From: Mesaphorura yosii
Taxonomy: Eukaryota > Arthropoda > Collembola > Poduromorpha > Tullbergiidae
DNA length: 64,000 nt
Direction: 5' to 3'
Assembly: GCA_009869945.1 (NCBI GenBank)
Contig: WIXG01000005.1
Location: 62,001-126,000, forward strand
Position 1 is the first letter of the stretch. Each line of letters opens with the position of its first letter. This document shows, in pieces, positions 12,344-24,124 of this stretch. The notes beneath the pieces are model-generated. The model was not told where the DNA came from. It was given only the letters and a program-made list of their open reading frames with translations, and did not search any database. Both the position numbers and the translations under genes were made by a program.

Positions 12344-13621
12344 ATGCTACGCAGAATTCTTAGGCGTCCTATGTAAGTCAGCATATTAGCACACTGTTAT
12401 CCTGATTTAAACACAACATGGCATGGTACTGTTGTTATTCATAGTGAACTGAGGTCGAGGCTTGCTATCTCGAATGGTTCAGAAATTGAAAGCAGCTTCA
12501 GACGCGTGTGCCACGTCAGGCTTTTGTCCACAATTACGACTACGGTCAGGGCGCATGCAAATCGTCGAAAGCAGGTGTTGCCATTCACATGCTCTTCGCA
12601 GCCAGTCAGATCCATGTTTATCAGGACGCAAGACACGCCAAATCCGAACAGTTTGAAGTTCTATCCCGGATCTCAAGTAAGTTAAGCATTTCAAGAATTT
12701 CATGTAGCTTTGTGAATTCTCAACGACGCGTTGTTAGGTTCTAGATGCTGGGACGATGGACTTCCCGAACCCTGCATCTGCGATCAATTCAACGCTTGCA
12801 AAAATGTTGTTTCGCATCGAGGGAGTGAAGTCTGTATTTTTTGGAACTGATTTTATCACTGTAACGAGAATAGACGAAGAAATTGACTGGAAATTATTGA
12901 AGCCTGAGATTTACGCGACCATCATGGACTTCTTCGCTAGCGGAATACCTGTAGTGAACGAGGTGAAAGTTGATACGGGTGATGGTCAAGCGGAAGCAGG
13001 TATCTTCAACTATCTTCATTGCTCAGATTTCTCACACGCGCGTCTCAAATAATTAATTCTAATCTTATCTTTTATTGGGGCAGGGGAGGGTGAAGAAGAT
13101 GAGACTGTTGCACTTATCAAAGAGCTGCTTGATTCTCGCATTAGGCCTACTGTCCAGGAAGATGGAGGCGACATACAGTTTGTGGTAAGGTTTATTTTAC
13201 TGAATTTAAAGCCAAGAGAAGCATGAACAAGTCAAATTAACCGGTACGGTACAATATTCTAGGAATTTAAAGATGGAATTGTCAAGTTAATAATGCAAGG
13301 GTCATGCACATCGTGTCCGAGTTCCGTTGTTACGCTTAAGAATGGAGTACAAAATATGCTGCAATTTTATATCCCTGAGGTGAGCTCAACGTTCTATTGG
13401 CTGGCTGACTGGCAGGCAATGGGCATGAAATTATGAAGGATTTCTTACTTTAGGTGGTTGGGGTTGAGCAAATAATCCCTCCCGAAGAGTCTATTGCAAA
13501 TGAGGAGTTTCAAAAGTTGGAGAAAAAGTTATCTGACTCCGAAAAGAAGGAATCTGGAAAGTCTGGCGATCCCATCATGAATGCTATTAAGACGAAGCCT
13601 CCCGATGACAGGTCAAGGTGA
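12344..13621 (+). CDS. NFU1: NFU1 mitochondrial iron-sulfur cluster scaffold
   Basis: NFU1 delivers [4Fe-4S] clusters to mitochondrial enzymes such as lipoate synthase and respiratory complex subunits. Six exons (12344-12372, 12445-12676, 12738-12999, 13084-13184, 13263-13379, 13454-13621) join in frame to 302 residues. The N-terminus (MLRRILRRP, then a basic Ser/Arg/Thr-rich stretch) fits a mitochondrial presequence. The Nfu N domain begins at [19 protein letters not shown] and continues through [19 protein letters not shown] and [14 protein letters not shown]. The C-terminal NifU-like domain starts near [20 protein letters not shown] and carries the cluster-binding CxxC (Cys223 and Cys226, within GSCTSCPSS). 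A charged Lys/Glu tail follows. The domain order and motifs are typical, so the call is firm. Confidence 0.95.
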
Positions 13622-13765
13622 ATTAGGATTCACTTTCTTTCTTCCGATCGCTTGTAAGCAATTAGTGCAAGTGCAAATAGTCATAAGGCCGTCGCATTGA
13701 TAGATGATTGAATCGCAATTCGATTTAATACAATTCGTGTACGTGATATCAAAATCAAAGTCGTG

Positions 13766-13771
13766 AATAAA
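13766..13771 (+). terminator. AATAAA polyadenylation signal, probably of NFU1
   Basis: The canonical hexamer lies about 145 bases downstream of the NFU1 stop codon on the same strand. Assignment is by position only. Confidence 0.45.
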
Positions 13772-13910
13772 TGAGCCGTCTGCCATGTTCACACGCATCT
13801 GATCTTGATCTTGAGATTAACCCGTGCATCAGCCTCATCAGTGGCTAGGGAAAAGCCATCTCCTTAGACGCCGCACTCGTCTGATTCTGCGGAAACAAAT
13901 ATGTTAATTG

Positions 13911-14584
13911 TTAATGCACTATTGAATTTTCCCACATGAAATGGGATAGAGTTCGTAATTCATCAGGAAGGGTGGGTAGTATAGAGTCATCACAGGATTC
14001 TCCGCCAATCAGTTCATCATCGAAAAATACAATTACTTTGATTTCAACAATATTTATTATCGACGCACCGAAAAATGAGTTGTCCATTTGGATCATCGGC
14101 CCTCGACATCTTTCGCATTTCACGATTAATCATTCCAATTTCCAATGAAGGCCATACTCGTCATCAAGCACTTCCAGTCGATTATTGACGAATAAGTCGG
14201 GTCTAGGAAAAAGCACAAGCATCGAATGAGTAATGTTTCGTACGGAGAAGGTATGATTACATTTAAAGTTTCGAACAGTATCAGATACAGTGGGTGGTAT
14301 AAAGTCTTCATTGAGTTACTCCGCCTTATACTTCATCATTTGAATAAAAATTTTTATAGAGGCTTTAGTTGTTCCAAGAAGTGGGCTTACCGGCTTTATT
14401 TGTCATGGTGGAACTTAAGAACTTTAAGGCCATCCATTGGACCCATTGCAATCAAGGTCTCAAGTTCACGTCTCCATTACGTCTTGGACTTCCAGGGCGG
14501 CTGGGATTCGTCCGCTACTTTCGCCTTCCCCTTGCTCGACACTCCCTTCAAGGCTCCCATCACCTCCAGATCGATATCATCCAT
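13911..14584 (-). CDS. Unresolved candidate gene
   Basis: Several short frames line up on the minus strand. An ATG at 14584 opens a frame MDDIDLEVMGALKGVSSKGK ending near 14475 with a possible donor at its end. A putative 62-base intron lies around 14190-14250, and a 70-codon frame at 14123-13911 contains CERCRGP and PTLPDELR. I could not connect these into one continuous protein or assign a family. It may be a small fast-evolving gene, a pseudogene or chance. The opposite strand has an open frame of similar size that also lacks any recognisable domain. Confidence 0.22.
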
Positions 14585-15357
14585 TCTCCTCCAGTCGGAT
14601 CATTTTGCGACTGAAAAAATTCGCCAAAACGAGATTAGAAGGACACAAAACACTCAAAAATGTTTTAATGTTAGTGAGAAAAATTTCAGTTTAGGACATT
14701 TTCCGCATAATTTTGAGACGGGTATTTCTCTCTAGGAAGAGGGATGCCTTTATATAACATCATTAATACACTAATCAATGATAAACTGATGGTACCTTCG
14801 AAAATATTGACAGCCCTGCGTATGTTACCTGAACTGGAGAATTTGAAGCAACAACTCCAGGGGATGAAATTGAATTACTGATCGAAGCTCACGCCAGACA
14901 ACTGATCACCTCAAGCAACAAATTAGATCTAGTAGTTAGATTAAGTTAATGGAGATTATATACTGAAATAAAGCACGTCCTGACTCGAGTCCATGCGCTG
15001 TGTCGACTGTGTTGTTCCCAACTGAATGAAGCTAGCCAAGATCCCTTGTGCTCGTACCGCATCCACAGCCACGCACGCACGCGGTTCACACGCGTTGAAG
15101 CTTCCTTTTTGGCTTTTGGAGCCAGGTCTTAGCATCTTGTCGCGTGAAAGATGGAAGATCGCCAAATGGGAGACTTCTTTGTTGAGACTCAATTTACTGC
15201 ACCGAAAAACATGACAACGATTAGTGAAACGTGGACGCCTGTTGGTCGGTCGCTGCAATTGTTATTTTAGTTCGTAATGAAAGAATTTGAACTGAAAATC
15301 AATCATGTTTTTAAAATTGACATTGAGTTAGAGTGTAGAAAGCGAAGCTGTGGTGCA
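14585..15357. other. Intergenic, nothing recognised
   Basis: Short frames only. It lies between the unresolved minus-strand candidate and the tetraspanin start and presumably holds the tetraspanin promoter. Confidence 0.45.
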
Positions 15358-16613
15358 ATGCAAAGTTCAGTTAGTTCATCCAAATCTAAGAGCAAATGGA
15401 CAGCGGTTGGAGTGGCTGCGCAGACAACATTCTTCGGCGTGAGCATGGTTATGTGGGTAACCTGATTACGCTCGTTGATCTCTTGGGTTGTATGTTTGCC
15501 TCGTTGCAGCGATTTTTACTTCCATTTTACAGACTGTCGCAATTGCATGCACCAGTTTCGGGTTTATGACGGGCTACGCCTCGAAAACTGTGGAATTTCC
15601 GGCGTCAAGAGCCAGCCTGACTCTGTCCACTCCAGCCACCATCTTTATAATCTACTGCATCCTAGCCAATTCCAGTTATGACGATTGCGTGCCTGGCAGC
15701 CATCTTTGTTAATCGCTGGATCCTCGTCTTTGTAGAATCTCTGAAACACTCCGCCGAATTATCTGCCACTTTCGCTGTTAACCAGTTTGATTTCTACAGT
15801 ATTTGATCCTTGCTGTGCTCTTCATATTGATTGACACGCGTTTCGGGATAAACTTGCTGTTCTCGACCAAGGCGTTTCAGAATTTTCTCACCGATATGAA
15901 GGATTCAATGGAAAGCTACGGAGTCGTCAATTCAAAGAATGCCGTTGGAATTTTCGCAAATCCTACTTTTTACTAGGACCAACTTCAAAAAATTGTAAGC
16001 CTTGTAAGCCAACTCTACATTAGTAATGAAGAAGTTTTTTGCAGACGCTAACTTCTTCACTAACTTACCGAATTGTCACAGGGAAAGTGTTGTGGCATAA
16101 ACGGATTCGAGGACTGGGTCTACACTCCAATAGGCGACCAGGGAAGCCTGCCGTACAGCTGCTGCAACGATGAGTACATCAACAAGGAATGCGGGGAGTT
16201 GATTCTCGATCATCAGAATTTCAGGGATCATTCATTCAATTGAAGACATAATCAATTTGCGTGGGTGCTTGGAGATATTTCCCGCATCAGTTGTGAATCT
16301 CTTCAAGCGGCCTCAGTATTTTGGAATTGTTTTGGCAGTCCTTCTGATCATATCAATGCTTGCCGCTGTGTTGCTGTTATATCTCGGAGTTCTCAAGAAA
16401 TATAATTCAACAATGGCTCGTGAGACGAAGAAGCCAAGAATTGCGCCGTTACGTGAAGACCTCGGCAAAAATGGACAGGAGACCGGTCTCGCCTCTATCG
16501 CTCCTAGACAAACGCCTGCCCAGACTTCTGCCACCCCAGGAAATGTCGGAAACGATTTTAATTCCAATCCAGTCTCGACGACAAAGGCCAGCGATAAGCT
16601 TAACAATGATTGA
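15358..16613 (+). CDS. Tetraspanin, possibly frameshifted
   Basis: Tetraspanins organise membrane microdomains with partner receptors. Inferred exons are 15358-15456, 15533-15589, 15666-15707, 15800-15922, 15977-15994, 16082-about 16200 and about 16225-16613. The large extracellular loop carries the family signature: KCCGINGFEDW, then LPYSCC, a further Cys, and GC near 16262-16268. The last helix is IVLAVLLIISMLAAVLLLYL, followed by a long basic, Ser/Thr-rich cytosolic tail. Helices 1-3 are split among very short exons and the 15590-15665 intron starts with an atypical GTGGAA. Between about 16200 and 16225 the reading frame shifts and no canonical intron fits, so this is an assembly indel, a recent pseudogene or a missed splice. 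The family is clear, while the exact model is not. Confidence 0.7.
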
Positions 16614-16958
16614 CGTTGATCATGCCCCTATTAAAAAGCCACGCGTGTGATAAGTACACAAGTTTATTTTTCTACGCATTATTCTCAATCTGCATGCGTG
16701 TGGACACGATAAGGGTAAGGTAACTAAATGCAACTCTGCAACAAGGTCTACACACAACTCGACTGAAGCTCTGTGGTCTACGAACTAGTGTCTAACGCAT
16801 ACTACTTGCTAATGACTTAGAAATCGAATTGAGATGGGAAAATTAAGTGGAATGCTTCTGTTTAACGGTATGTTCGAGCTACAGACTATCTGAAAGTTCT
16901 AGTTCATTCTGATTCGCTCCTTTAATGGTGGCGAGATATACAGCATTCAGATCTTGCT
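16614..16958. other. Convergent 3' intergenic region
   Basis: Tail-to-tail spacer between the tetraspanin (plus) and V-ATPase c'' (minus). It is expected to contain two 3' UTRs and nothing else was seen. Confidence 0.5.
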
Positions 16959-18050
16959 TTAGTTCTTGTCTCCCATTTTTACTTTTGACGTCTGATAAAC
17001 AGAACCAAATGGCAATTAGCAATGCAAATCACGCCTCACATAATTATCAAATTAGCTTACCATGTATATTCCAACAATGAGCCCGAACAAACCGATAGCA
17101 CTTCCGAAGATTTCAACGATGAGAATTTTCACGAATAGACTTGGATTTGCGGCATCTGCAAGGGCTGCACCAGAGCCTACAATTCCGACGCACATTCCAC
17201 AGACCAGGTTGACCAAACCCACAGTCAAGCCTGCAGCAAACATGAGGTATCCAGACATCGCGTTCCTTCCCAAAATTTCTAGATCTGTAGCCGCCTTAGC
17301 TGCTGAAAACGGCTAAATAGGAGTAATATTTCCGTTGATTACGAAGGCACGTAACAAGCAATCCAAAGGTGTGAACTTTAATCAACTAATTACTTCAATC
17401 ATTCCCGCCAGCACTATCGCAGTGATCAGGCCGTAGATAGCGACTGCTTCACAGAAAATTACTGATATCAGATTCTTTGTCTTGATTCGAGGGGCCTTGA
17501 CACCTCCGCCAATGATAGAAACACCAGTTGTGTGGATACCCCTGAAATTAAGAGGTATACATGTAAGCAATTGTCGGACTAGTTCACAACATGGAAGGTT
17601 CGAAGAGTAAGCGTCAAACTCATTAATTGAAAATTACTTACAACGCTGCGCCTACCACGGATAATGCTACTGATAGTCCAGCCCCTGTCGAGGCCCACAT
17701 GTAGGGTGATGTTGTTGACAGAAACCTGGAACAAAATCAAAATGTCAATCATGAAGTTTAGTGACGTGATGAGAGTGATTGGTTCTGATTGTTTATTGTT
17801 GTCAAAACTTACCATCCGAAATCGATTCTGGTTCCTTGACCCAAGATGATGACATAAAAGAGTCCTGGAATAAAATAAGGGCAATCATTAGGATCAGGCG
17901 TCATGTCCGTCGGGCAACAGGTGCAATGATGATGGGCAAGAATTCAGCAAAGATATACAAACCTATCAATGTAACAGCTGTGACTGTGCTTAGCGCTACG
18001 GTGTAAGCAACAATGGGCCCAGCGCTGTAGTAGGAGCTTGTTGACGACAT
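16959..18050 (-). CDS. ATP6V0B: V-type proton ATPase 21 kDa proteolipid subunit c''
   Basis: This subunit is part of the proton-translocating proteolipid ring of the V0 sector in endomembranes. Six exons (18050-17963, 17864-17813, 17725-17642, 17541-17394, 17312-17061, 16991-16959) join in frame to 218 residues, close to the usual 205-213. Highly conserved blocks include [35 protein letters not shown] with the proton-carrying Glu, [20 protein letters not shown] and [20 protein letters not shown]. The C-terminus [10 protein letters not shown] sits in a separate tiny exon. The short N-terminus ([12 protein letters not shown]) precedes the first helix. It is divergent with mRpL27, with 559 bases between the start codons. 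Confidence 0.96.
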
Positions 18051-18609
18051 GTTTAACTGTGATCAATCACTCAGCCTGGAGGCAGGATACTCCGATTGTC
18101 GGATTAGCCTTTTTGATGACGTTTCCACTCGCAAACGCAGATACTCGACAATGCAGTATTTAATTGATTAACATTCGTCACTTATTACTGCCTACTAATT
18201 AAAGCTTTCCACATATGGAACTGATGAAATTAATTGCCAAAATACAACTATTTCGAGTACCACATATATTCTTAAATTAAGAATTTAATTAGCATTGGAA
18301 TTGAATCTGTTGTATCTTATTACAGGACCAAGCCCACTTAAACCCATTCAAACCATCGAGCCTTTCTCATCATATGGACATGTAATCTCTAAGGTAGAGC
18401 AGGTCTTGCACGGCAAACACCTCGCCACAACCACAACAGGTCTGAAACTTCCTCGTGTTTGTTGTCCGGCTTCATTGAAAACAAAATGTTTAAGAGAGAA
18501 GCCAGTGCCAGAATAAAACCGAGGCAGATAAAGTGAGAGTGAAACTAGCAATTAAGTTCATCGGTAACTCCCAGCTGAGCTTCATTGTTGCTGTACTTTG
18601 ATTCGAAGC
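18051..18609. promoter_or_regulatory. Divergent intergenic region ATP6V0B/mRpL27
   Basis: Head-to-head spacer that should hold both promoters and 5' UTRs. No specific element is claimed. Confidence 0.4.
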
Positions 18610-19191
18610 ATGTTCTGGTCAAATCTTCTCAGGCGCCCCTTGGGACTAACGCCAACAGCTAACATTAATTTCATGGCAGGTATGTAATTTAATTGCCCTT
18701 CTGATCTCGGCTATCAATCGCACCATTTAGAATCGATTTTACATTTTTAACTTGATATTTATAGTCCGAAATGCAAGCAAGAAGGCCGGTGGTGGGAAGA
18801 GGAATCCAAAAGGTTCACGTTGGAAGTGGAGAGGTCTCTTAGTTAATGATGGTGGTAGTGTTTTTATAATGAACCTTCTTGCAACACAAAACAGGTCGAA
18901 TTGGCTACCCGGATTAAATGTAAGTAAACTAATTATTTTGGATGCATGGCTTATATTTGCAGAATTAACAAACTTTTATTATTCCAGGTCGGAATAAAAA
19001 AGAATCTAAGTCTGATTGCATTGAAAGCAGGAAAGGTCCGCATAACATGCGAAACTCCTGACTTGGACCCAAGTAATCCCATCAACCAGCGCCTTTTTCC
19101 GGACCAAATTGGGCTGAAATTATTCAAGAAGTACATCCACGTAATACCAGAGCCGCAACACGTCAGATTTAAACTAATAGATCAAGTTTAA
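18610..19191 (+). CDS. mRpL27: Mitochondrial large ribosomal subunit protein bL27m
   Basis: bL27m is a component of the mitochondrial large ribosomal subunit. Three exons (18610-18679, 18765-18919, 18988-19191) join in frame to 142 residues. A short basic presequence (MFWSNLLRRPLG) leads to RNASKKAGGGKRNPKG, the family's ASKKxGG start. NLLATQNRSNWLPGLNVGI matches the conserved (N)IIATQR..RWHPG block, followed by SLIALKAGKVRIT. The divergent animal-type C-terminal extension ends KKYIHVIPEPQHVRFKL. The length matches metazoan orthologues. The intron ending at 18987 falls between LN and VGI, in phase 0. Confidence 0.92.
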
Positions 19192-19484
19192 TGTGTCCTT
19201 AGTACAATTTGTTCATGATTCATGAATTACTGAGTAAATTAGAGATAAAATACGACGAAAGATTAAACTTCTAGATTAATTCTCTTGTGTCTTGTTAATA
19301 TAAGGATTAAAGACCACGCGCCTGCGAAATTCAATACAGGCGAAGAAGAAGTCTGGGTGAACATTTGGTTGTTTGTACTGTCGCGTCGGCGTCATGAATA
19401 ATTAGTACAGTCCAAGAATACGAAGATTTCGAAGATTTCGAAGAAGGGGTTTCACCCAAGTGTAGAAATGGAGCAGATCAAATT

Positions 19485-19878
19485 TCAAATCTTCTGTGTC
19501 TCATTTTCTGAACTGACAACACAACTTTCGTAGCTTGGGGGCCCTTCACATTCAATGTACTTTGGCGGTTCATCGCGGTGCAAATCAGATCTCAAGCGCG
19601 TTAGGAATCCATTGGCATGAGTGGCTATTCTGTCTGGACTCCGTCGTGGCTCGACATCTCCAGAAAGGGCTTCCACTCGTTCCCCACAAAACTGTCAATG
19701 ACAATGAAAATGACGATACTACTGACTGACCCATTAATTTGTTCAGATGACTTACGGATTCGATGCAGCGGTCGCAGCACGTGAACAAATTTCTGAAACA
19801 ACTGAAACCGATTCCAACGAAGACAATAGCGATGAGGAGCACGAATTGTACAAGTATGAGCAGCGTGTCAGACCTCAT
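19485..19878 (-). CDS. PPxY membrane-adaptor family member A
   Basis: Two exons (19878-19756, 19691-19485) give 109 residues. Exon 1 is almost entirely a transmembrane helix (LLILVQFVLLIAIVFVGIGF) followed by a Cys-rich juxtamembrane stretch (CFRNLFTCCDRC) that could be palmitoylated. Exon 2 is cytosolic and basic and ends with two WW-binding motifs, EPPKY and GPPSYESC. No signal peptide is seen; with positive charge after the helix, N-out/C-in is inferred. It lacks the second intron found in the other members and is the shortest. PPxY motifs are known ligands of Nedd4-family WW domains, so a role in recruiting such ligases to membrane cargo is inferred rather than shown. Confidence 0.72.
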
Positions 19879-20500
19879 CCTCCCGTCTCGTACGAAAATA
19901 CAGCTACCTCCAGCTGAATTAAGGCAGAATGTGTTGAACAGAGTTCCTCGTTACTCTTAAATATCGTAAATCGCGTTTAGCATTAGTTAACACTTTCCTT
20001 TCCTGAGATCACGTACTAATAGCCGAGTACCTCATTGCTTAATTAGCGTAAAAGGTAAAATCAAGATTTCAAATATACACAAACACAAACAAGAGCACAA
20101 GCAAGCGTCGTTCGTGGAAGGAAGAACCATTAAGACGAGGCGAGCCTCCAGAGTATCAGAGATACAGCACAATCAGAGTTTTCAGAAGCAATTAACGAAG
20201 TCATCAGCAGTTCAGCTCGTATTGATCAACCTGTTTGGAAAATTGAGAGTTGTTCGTTCATGAGTCATGATAAGAATAACCCGAACCGTGTCCGTTTATT
20301 CCTTTAATTTTCCTCCCGAACATTATATTCAAACATTTACATTTATGCTCATGCGCAATAACGAAACAGTATCAAAATTATGGCGTATTGAATTGTGTAA
20401 TTAAGCCAAAGTCAATACGTCCATCGATATGAGGTTGGAATGGAACCCGCTTGCTTCTTGTCCCGGTGTGGTATGCCCATTTTCCTTATATCTTATCGCA
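19879..20500. other. Spacer between family members A and B
   Basis: No gene was seen. It should contain the promoter of member A and the 3' UTR of member B. Confidence 0.45.
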
Positions 20501-21172
20501 TCACGGATGACGATGAATTGAGGCGTACACAGGCGTCATTGGCACAGGAGGGTACCGGAATGATTCCGAGTAACTCGGCGGTAAGTCGTCTACAGGTTGA
20601 GTGTAACTGCAAAGCTCCTTCACTTCACGCGACCATCTCGGTATCGACGTGGCCGTCACTGACACTTCGTCCCCTTCGATTGGCCGAATTCTTCCGCATA
20701 AGGAGGTGATCGCGAAGATTCCTGACGCTATGAAATACATTATTCAAGGTTGTACAACAAACTTGTATATCTTAGCGTAATTTAGCTTACAAGGTCTGTC
20801 GGTCGAAGATGTCTGCACACTGACTCTTCTCGATGCGGATTCGACGCGATTTAAGGCCACTTCCGCGTCTCGGACGATTCTTTCCTGAATTGAATATTCG
20901 TCTTCTGTCTCTGCTTCGATTACCCCTTCTTCCATTTGTTCATCACCGTTTAGATCAACATTGGCGCTTAAATGCACTTTCCTTAGAAGTTTTTCTTTCT
21001 CTTTGAAATACTCGACGAGCTTCAGGAAAATTGATGTCAAGAAATACGGTTCATAATTCAAGTGTGTCGTTGCAATATGATGAGGAAATCTTACCATGAA
21101 TCCAACGAGGAAGAGGGCGATTATGAAGAGAATCAAGCCGGTGAAAAATATAACTTGGTCTAAATTCCCCAT
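20501..21172 (-). CDS. PPxY membrane-adaptor family member B
   Basis: Three exons (21172-21095, 21019-20791, 20727-20501) join in frame to 177 residues. Exon 1 (26 codons) is the transmembrane helix (VIFFTGLILFIIALFLVGFM). Exon 2 is a long charged, helix-prone segment (EYFKEKEKLLRKV, then acidic, then Arg/Ser-rich), and exon 3 ends with DDLPPSYSESF and PPVPMTPVY. The phase-0/phase-1 intron pair is the same as in members C-I. The first intron is in frame with no stop, so intron retention would add about 25 residues after the helix. It is the most divergent three-exon member, and the middle exon is more than twice the usual size. Confidence 0.72.
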
Positions 21173-22192
21173 TACAGCTGAAATAGTATTTTCTACTTTG
21201 TGCCGAAAGTTGATACCGAAGTTAGATTATTTGCTGGACGCCAAACGTCTAAACGGGATAATGACACTAAAGGGAAGACTTCCTCATCGTCCTTTTCCTT
21301 GTCCGCGAACGTCCGTGCATGATGAAATGATAACTGACTCACGCAGTTGTATCTTGATGCCTTGCTGTTGGTGCCGTTGTGGTCGAAATCTGTGTGAGCA
21401 GCAGGAAGTAGGCCAGTTTAGATTTACACGGGCGGTGTGGTTCCAAATCTGTAGCCCAAACTACCAGGTACCAGGCTTACGCGAAAGATAATGGGTGACG
21501 GAAATAGGAACCGAAGTCAAACAAGTGGCGAATGGTTTACATGAAATAAACAAAGCGAGCACGGCGACTGACTTATGCTGTGCTCAAAGATTAGAGACAG
21601 GACAATGACCAGAAAAGTATACGGGCTATATCAATAACAGATATTCAGCGATAACACCAAGCGGACTCAACGCACATCAATTCTGTTACTCTTGATAGTG
21701 ATAATGAGCAGGAAATTGCACCATGCGAGCTGCCAAATGGTGACGGAGTGTAATATTGATGTAGTTTGGCTTGAAGAGAAATGCAATGCAAATACAAGGC
21801 TATCTTCACTTGGTGTTGGTATTAAATTGAAATTGATGATTGGCTAAATGTTTCCTGCTTAATAAACTTAATTTGGACCTTGTGCGCTGCACGTGTGCAT
21901 TCATCAGCACAGACTTGGCATGCCGGACAAGTTCTCGTCGTGTGTGTCCAAGCTGCACCGCAAAGTGGAGAAGCATGTCCAACAGATTTTTGACTTGCGA
22001 AACTCCGAGCATGAAGTTCAACCGGGCTGGCGGCATGACATGAAAGATGTGACGTTTAACCGAACAATCTGCTCGATTGGCCGATGTTTCCTGTCAAATT
22101 TAGAGATTGCGGAACTCATTAGTTGGAAGTTTCGGAATACAGAATAAAGATTTTAGCACCAATCTTCGAGGGAGTCGAACCTTCAAGTCGCG
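21173..22192. other. Intergenic region between member B and a gustatory receptor
   Basis: Opposing start codons flank about 1 kb. No exon is recognised; promoters for both neighbours are expected here. Confidence 0.45.
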
Positions 22193-23698
22193 ATGCCCTC
22201 AGCTTCGGACCCAAGCACAGTCCTTCCATTTCCAACCGAAGATAATGGCGAGAACGCGATTGGAAATCAGTCTCCAGAACTCGTGCTGCTGAATTGCGTG
22301 AAGCCGGTGATACTTTTGACAAAAATCGTGGGCCTGTTCCCAATGCAAATCAAGTCAAATGGAGCAATTCGTCACAAATGGTTCTCGAAGGAAGTTCTGT
22401 ACAGTTTCATTTACGTCGCTGGATTCTGCCTAACATCGGCCCTCTACCTGCCATTCGTATATTACACGATTCGTCAAATGAACAAGGAGCAAGGAGTCAT
22501 TAGCTTCGTGTCAGAGCTGGTCTTCTTCATGGGTCAATACTGTGCTTCAGTTTTGACTCTCATTCTGAACCAGTGGATGGTTCCCAGGATTGCACGCGCC
22601 TGGAATCAGATTCGCGACGTGTCCACGTATTTTGCGAGCAAGGAACGAAATTCTCATCAACTCTTCAAGACCACGTTCATCATCACGCGTTTGCTGTTTG
22701 TGACCTGGATATTGTTCGAAATCGGGTACATAATCTTCTTCTTCATTTACTTCTGGAAACATCTTGCAATCTACTTCAAGAAAGGTTCGAGCTCGTATTT
22801 CCCTTTCCATGTGGTCGGTTACATTGTGTTTTGTGGGCAAATGTCTGGCCACTTGCTGTACATCATTCTTGCTGGCACGTTTCTCCGAATGCTGGAACAT
22901 TCGCTGACTGGACTTCGCAAAACTGTACAGGCGGACGCAAAAAATGCCGATTCGTTTCTCAAATTGTACAACACGTACTGCTTTATTGAGAACATTATCA
23001 AGGAGCTGAATAGCACATTCGGAGTGTACACGATTATCCAAGTCATCGTGATGGTCTGCTCCACGTTAGTGAACTCCTATTTCACCATTTACTTCAGCCA
23101 GGGCCTGCATCGGGGCTTCATCATGGCCATGCCTCCTCTCCTGATTGTCCTGTACGTGCTCTGGCTGCTGCGGGTCTGCAACAGTGGAGAGAGGATACAA
23201 AATCAGGTACGTCGATCTGGCAGCGGCAGCAGAAATTAAGCTTCAACGCTTTAACGAATAATCTCCCTTGAAAATTGTCATTGCAGTCCAAGAAAGTCGT
23301 GAAAGCGATACAACATGCGGCCGTTTTTCAATTAAACGCAGAGGACAATCTGAAGGTCAGTCCGGGCATTTTAACTTTCGACATTTCTTTCACTTTTTTT
23401 ATGTCTTTGCTGTGAAGATCACTGGAATCCTCGGCAAACTCACTGGCTCTTACATAACCGTGACTGCGGCTGGGTTCCTGCTGATAAACCGAAGGCTAAT
23501 GGCCAAGGTTTGAGAATTAATCTTATGCAAAATGAAATTTCAATATTTGTTGCACGTTCACAGGCAGCTAAAGTGCAGCGTCAATTTACAATGCAGGTGA
23601 TCGTGACAATGACGACGTACCTGATCATTTTGGTACAGATTCGAGTCGATTTGAAGGATGACGAGGAACCTGCAGCTGTGACGCATCCATCGTCTTAA
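22193..23698 (+). CDS. Gustatory-type chemoreceptor 1 (7tm_7)
   Basis: Four exons (22193-23206, 23287-23355, 23418-23507, 23564-23698) join in frame, all introns phase 0, to 435 residues. The large first exon holds six hydrophobic helices, for example LLFVTWILFEIGYIIFFFIY and IIQVIVMVCSTLV. The last exons carry the arthropod gustatory receptor signature: GFLLINRRLMAK and TYLIILVQIR, corresponding to the TYhhhhhQF motif of TM7. No signal peptide is seen, as usual for these inverted-topology, ligand-gated channels. The three C-terminal phase-0 introns match the ancestral gustatory receptor arrangement. The ligand cannot be inferred. A paralogue with the same exon plan lies at 46619-48110. Confidence 0.88.
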
Positions 23699-24124
23699 AA
23701 TTTGACAACTTTTTGTGCTAGTGTGGCTTATTAATAGTTGTGACCAGAGTCATAGAGCCATTCGCACATTCGTTATCAACACCTAAACCGCTGGAGGGGT
23801 ATTAGTTCGCTCTTCTTGCAATCTAAACGACTTTTATGCTTTCGTGTTGAGACCTTCAATAAAATGAATCAATACTTAGGAATAATGACCGTGGTGACTC
23901 ATTAAGCGATCTGGTGAAATAGTTGCCAGTAACAGTAACCATGGCTGGATGCTATAGATGTTAGCAGTGATTTATAAGATAGTTCGATTAACTAATGGAG
24001 CATCTTGGAGCCAGCATACAGGCCCGTTAGGCAACCCCAGTGACAACTACAGTGGACCCTTATTCAAATCTAGTGGTAGGTTTCACGGATTTACAAGAGA
24101 AACACACGCGCGAGCCGCGCTGAC
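23699..24124. other. Spacer with a probable poly(A) signal
   Basis: Contains AATAAA at 23858-23863, about 160 bases past the receptor stop, and presumably the promoter of the F-box gene. Nothing else was recognised. Confidence 0.45.
23858..23863 (+). terminator. AATAAA polyadenylation signal of gustatory receptor 1
   Basis: Canonical hexamer on the coding strand downstream of the receptor stop codon. Assigned by position. Confidence 0.45.

Noticed and set aside
14226-14735. 169-codon plus-strand frame
   Set aside because: No domain or splice support. It overlaps the equally weak minus-strand candidate and may be a shadow of it or chance.
22160-22185. tRNA B-box-like sequence (GGTTCGACTCC on the minus strand)
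   Set aside because: The would-be T-stem has a mismatch, and no A-box, anticodon arm or acceptor stem could be folded around it. It lies in the 5' leader of a receptor gene.
22547-23041. 164-codon minus-strand frame inside gustatory receptor 1
   Set aside because: It is antisense to a well-supported receptor exon, has no recognisable domain, and is explained by codon bias on the opposite strand.
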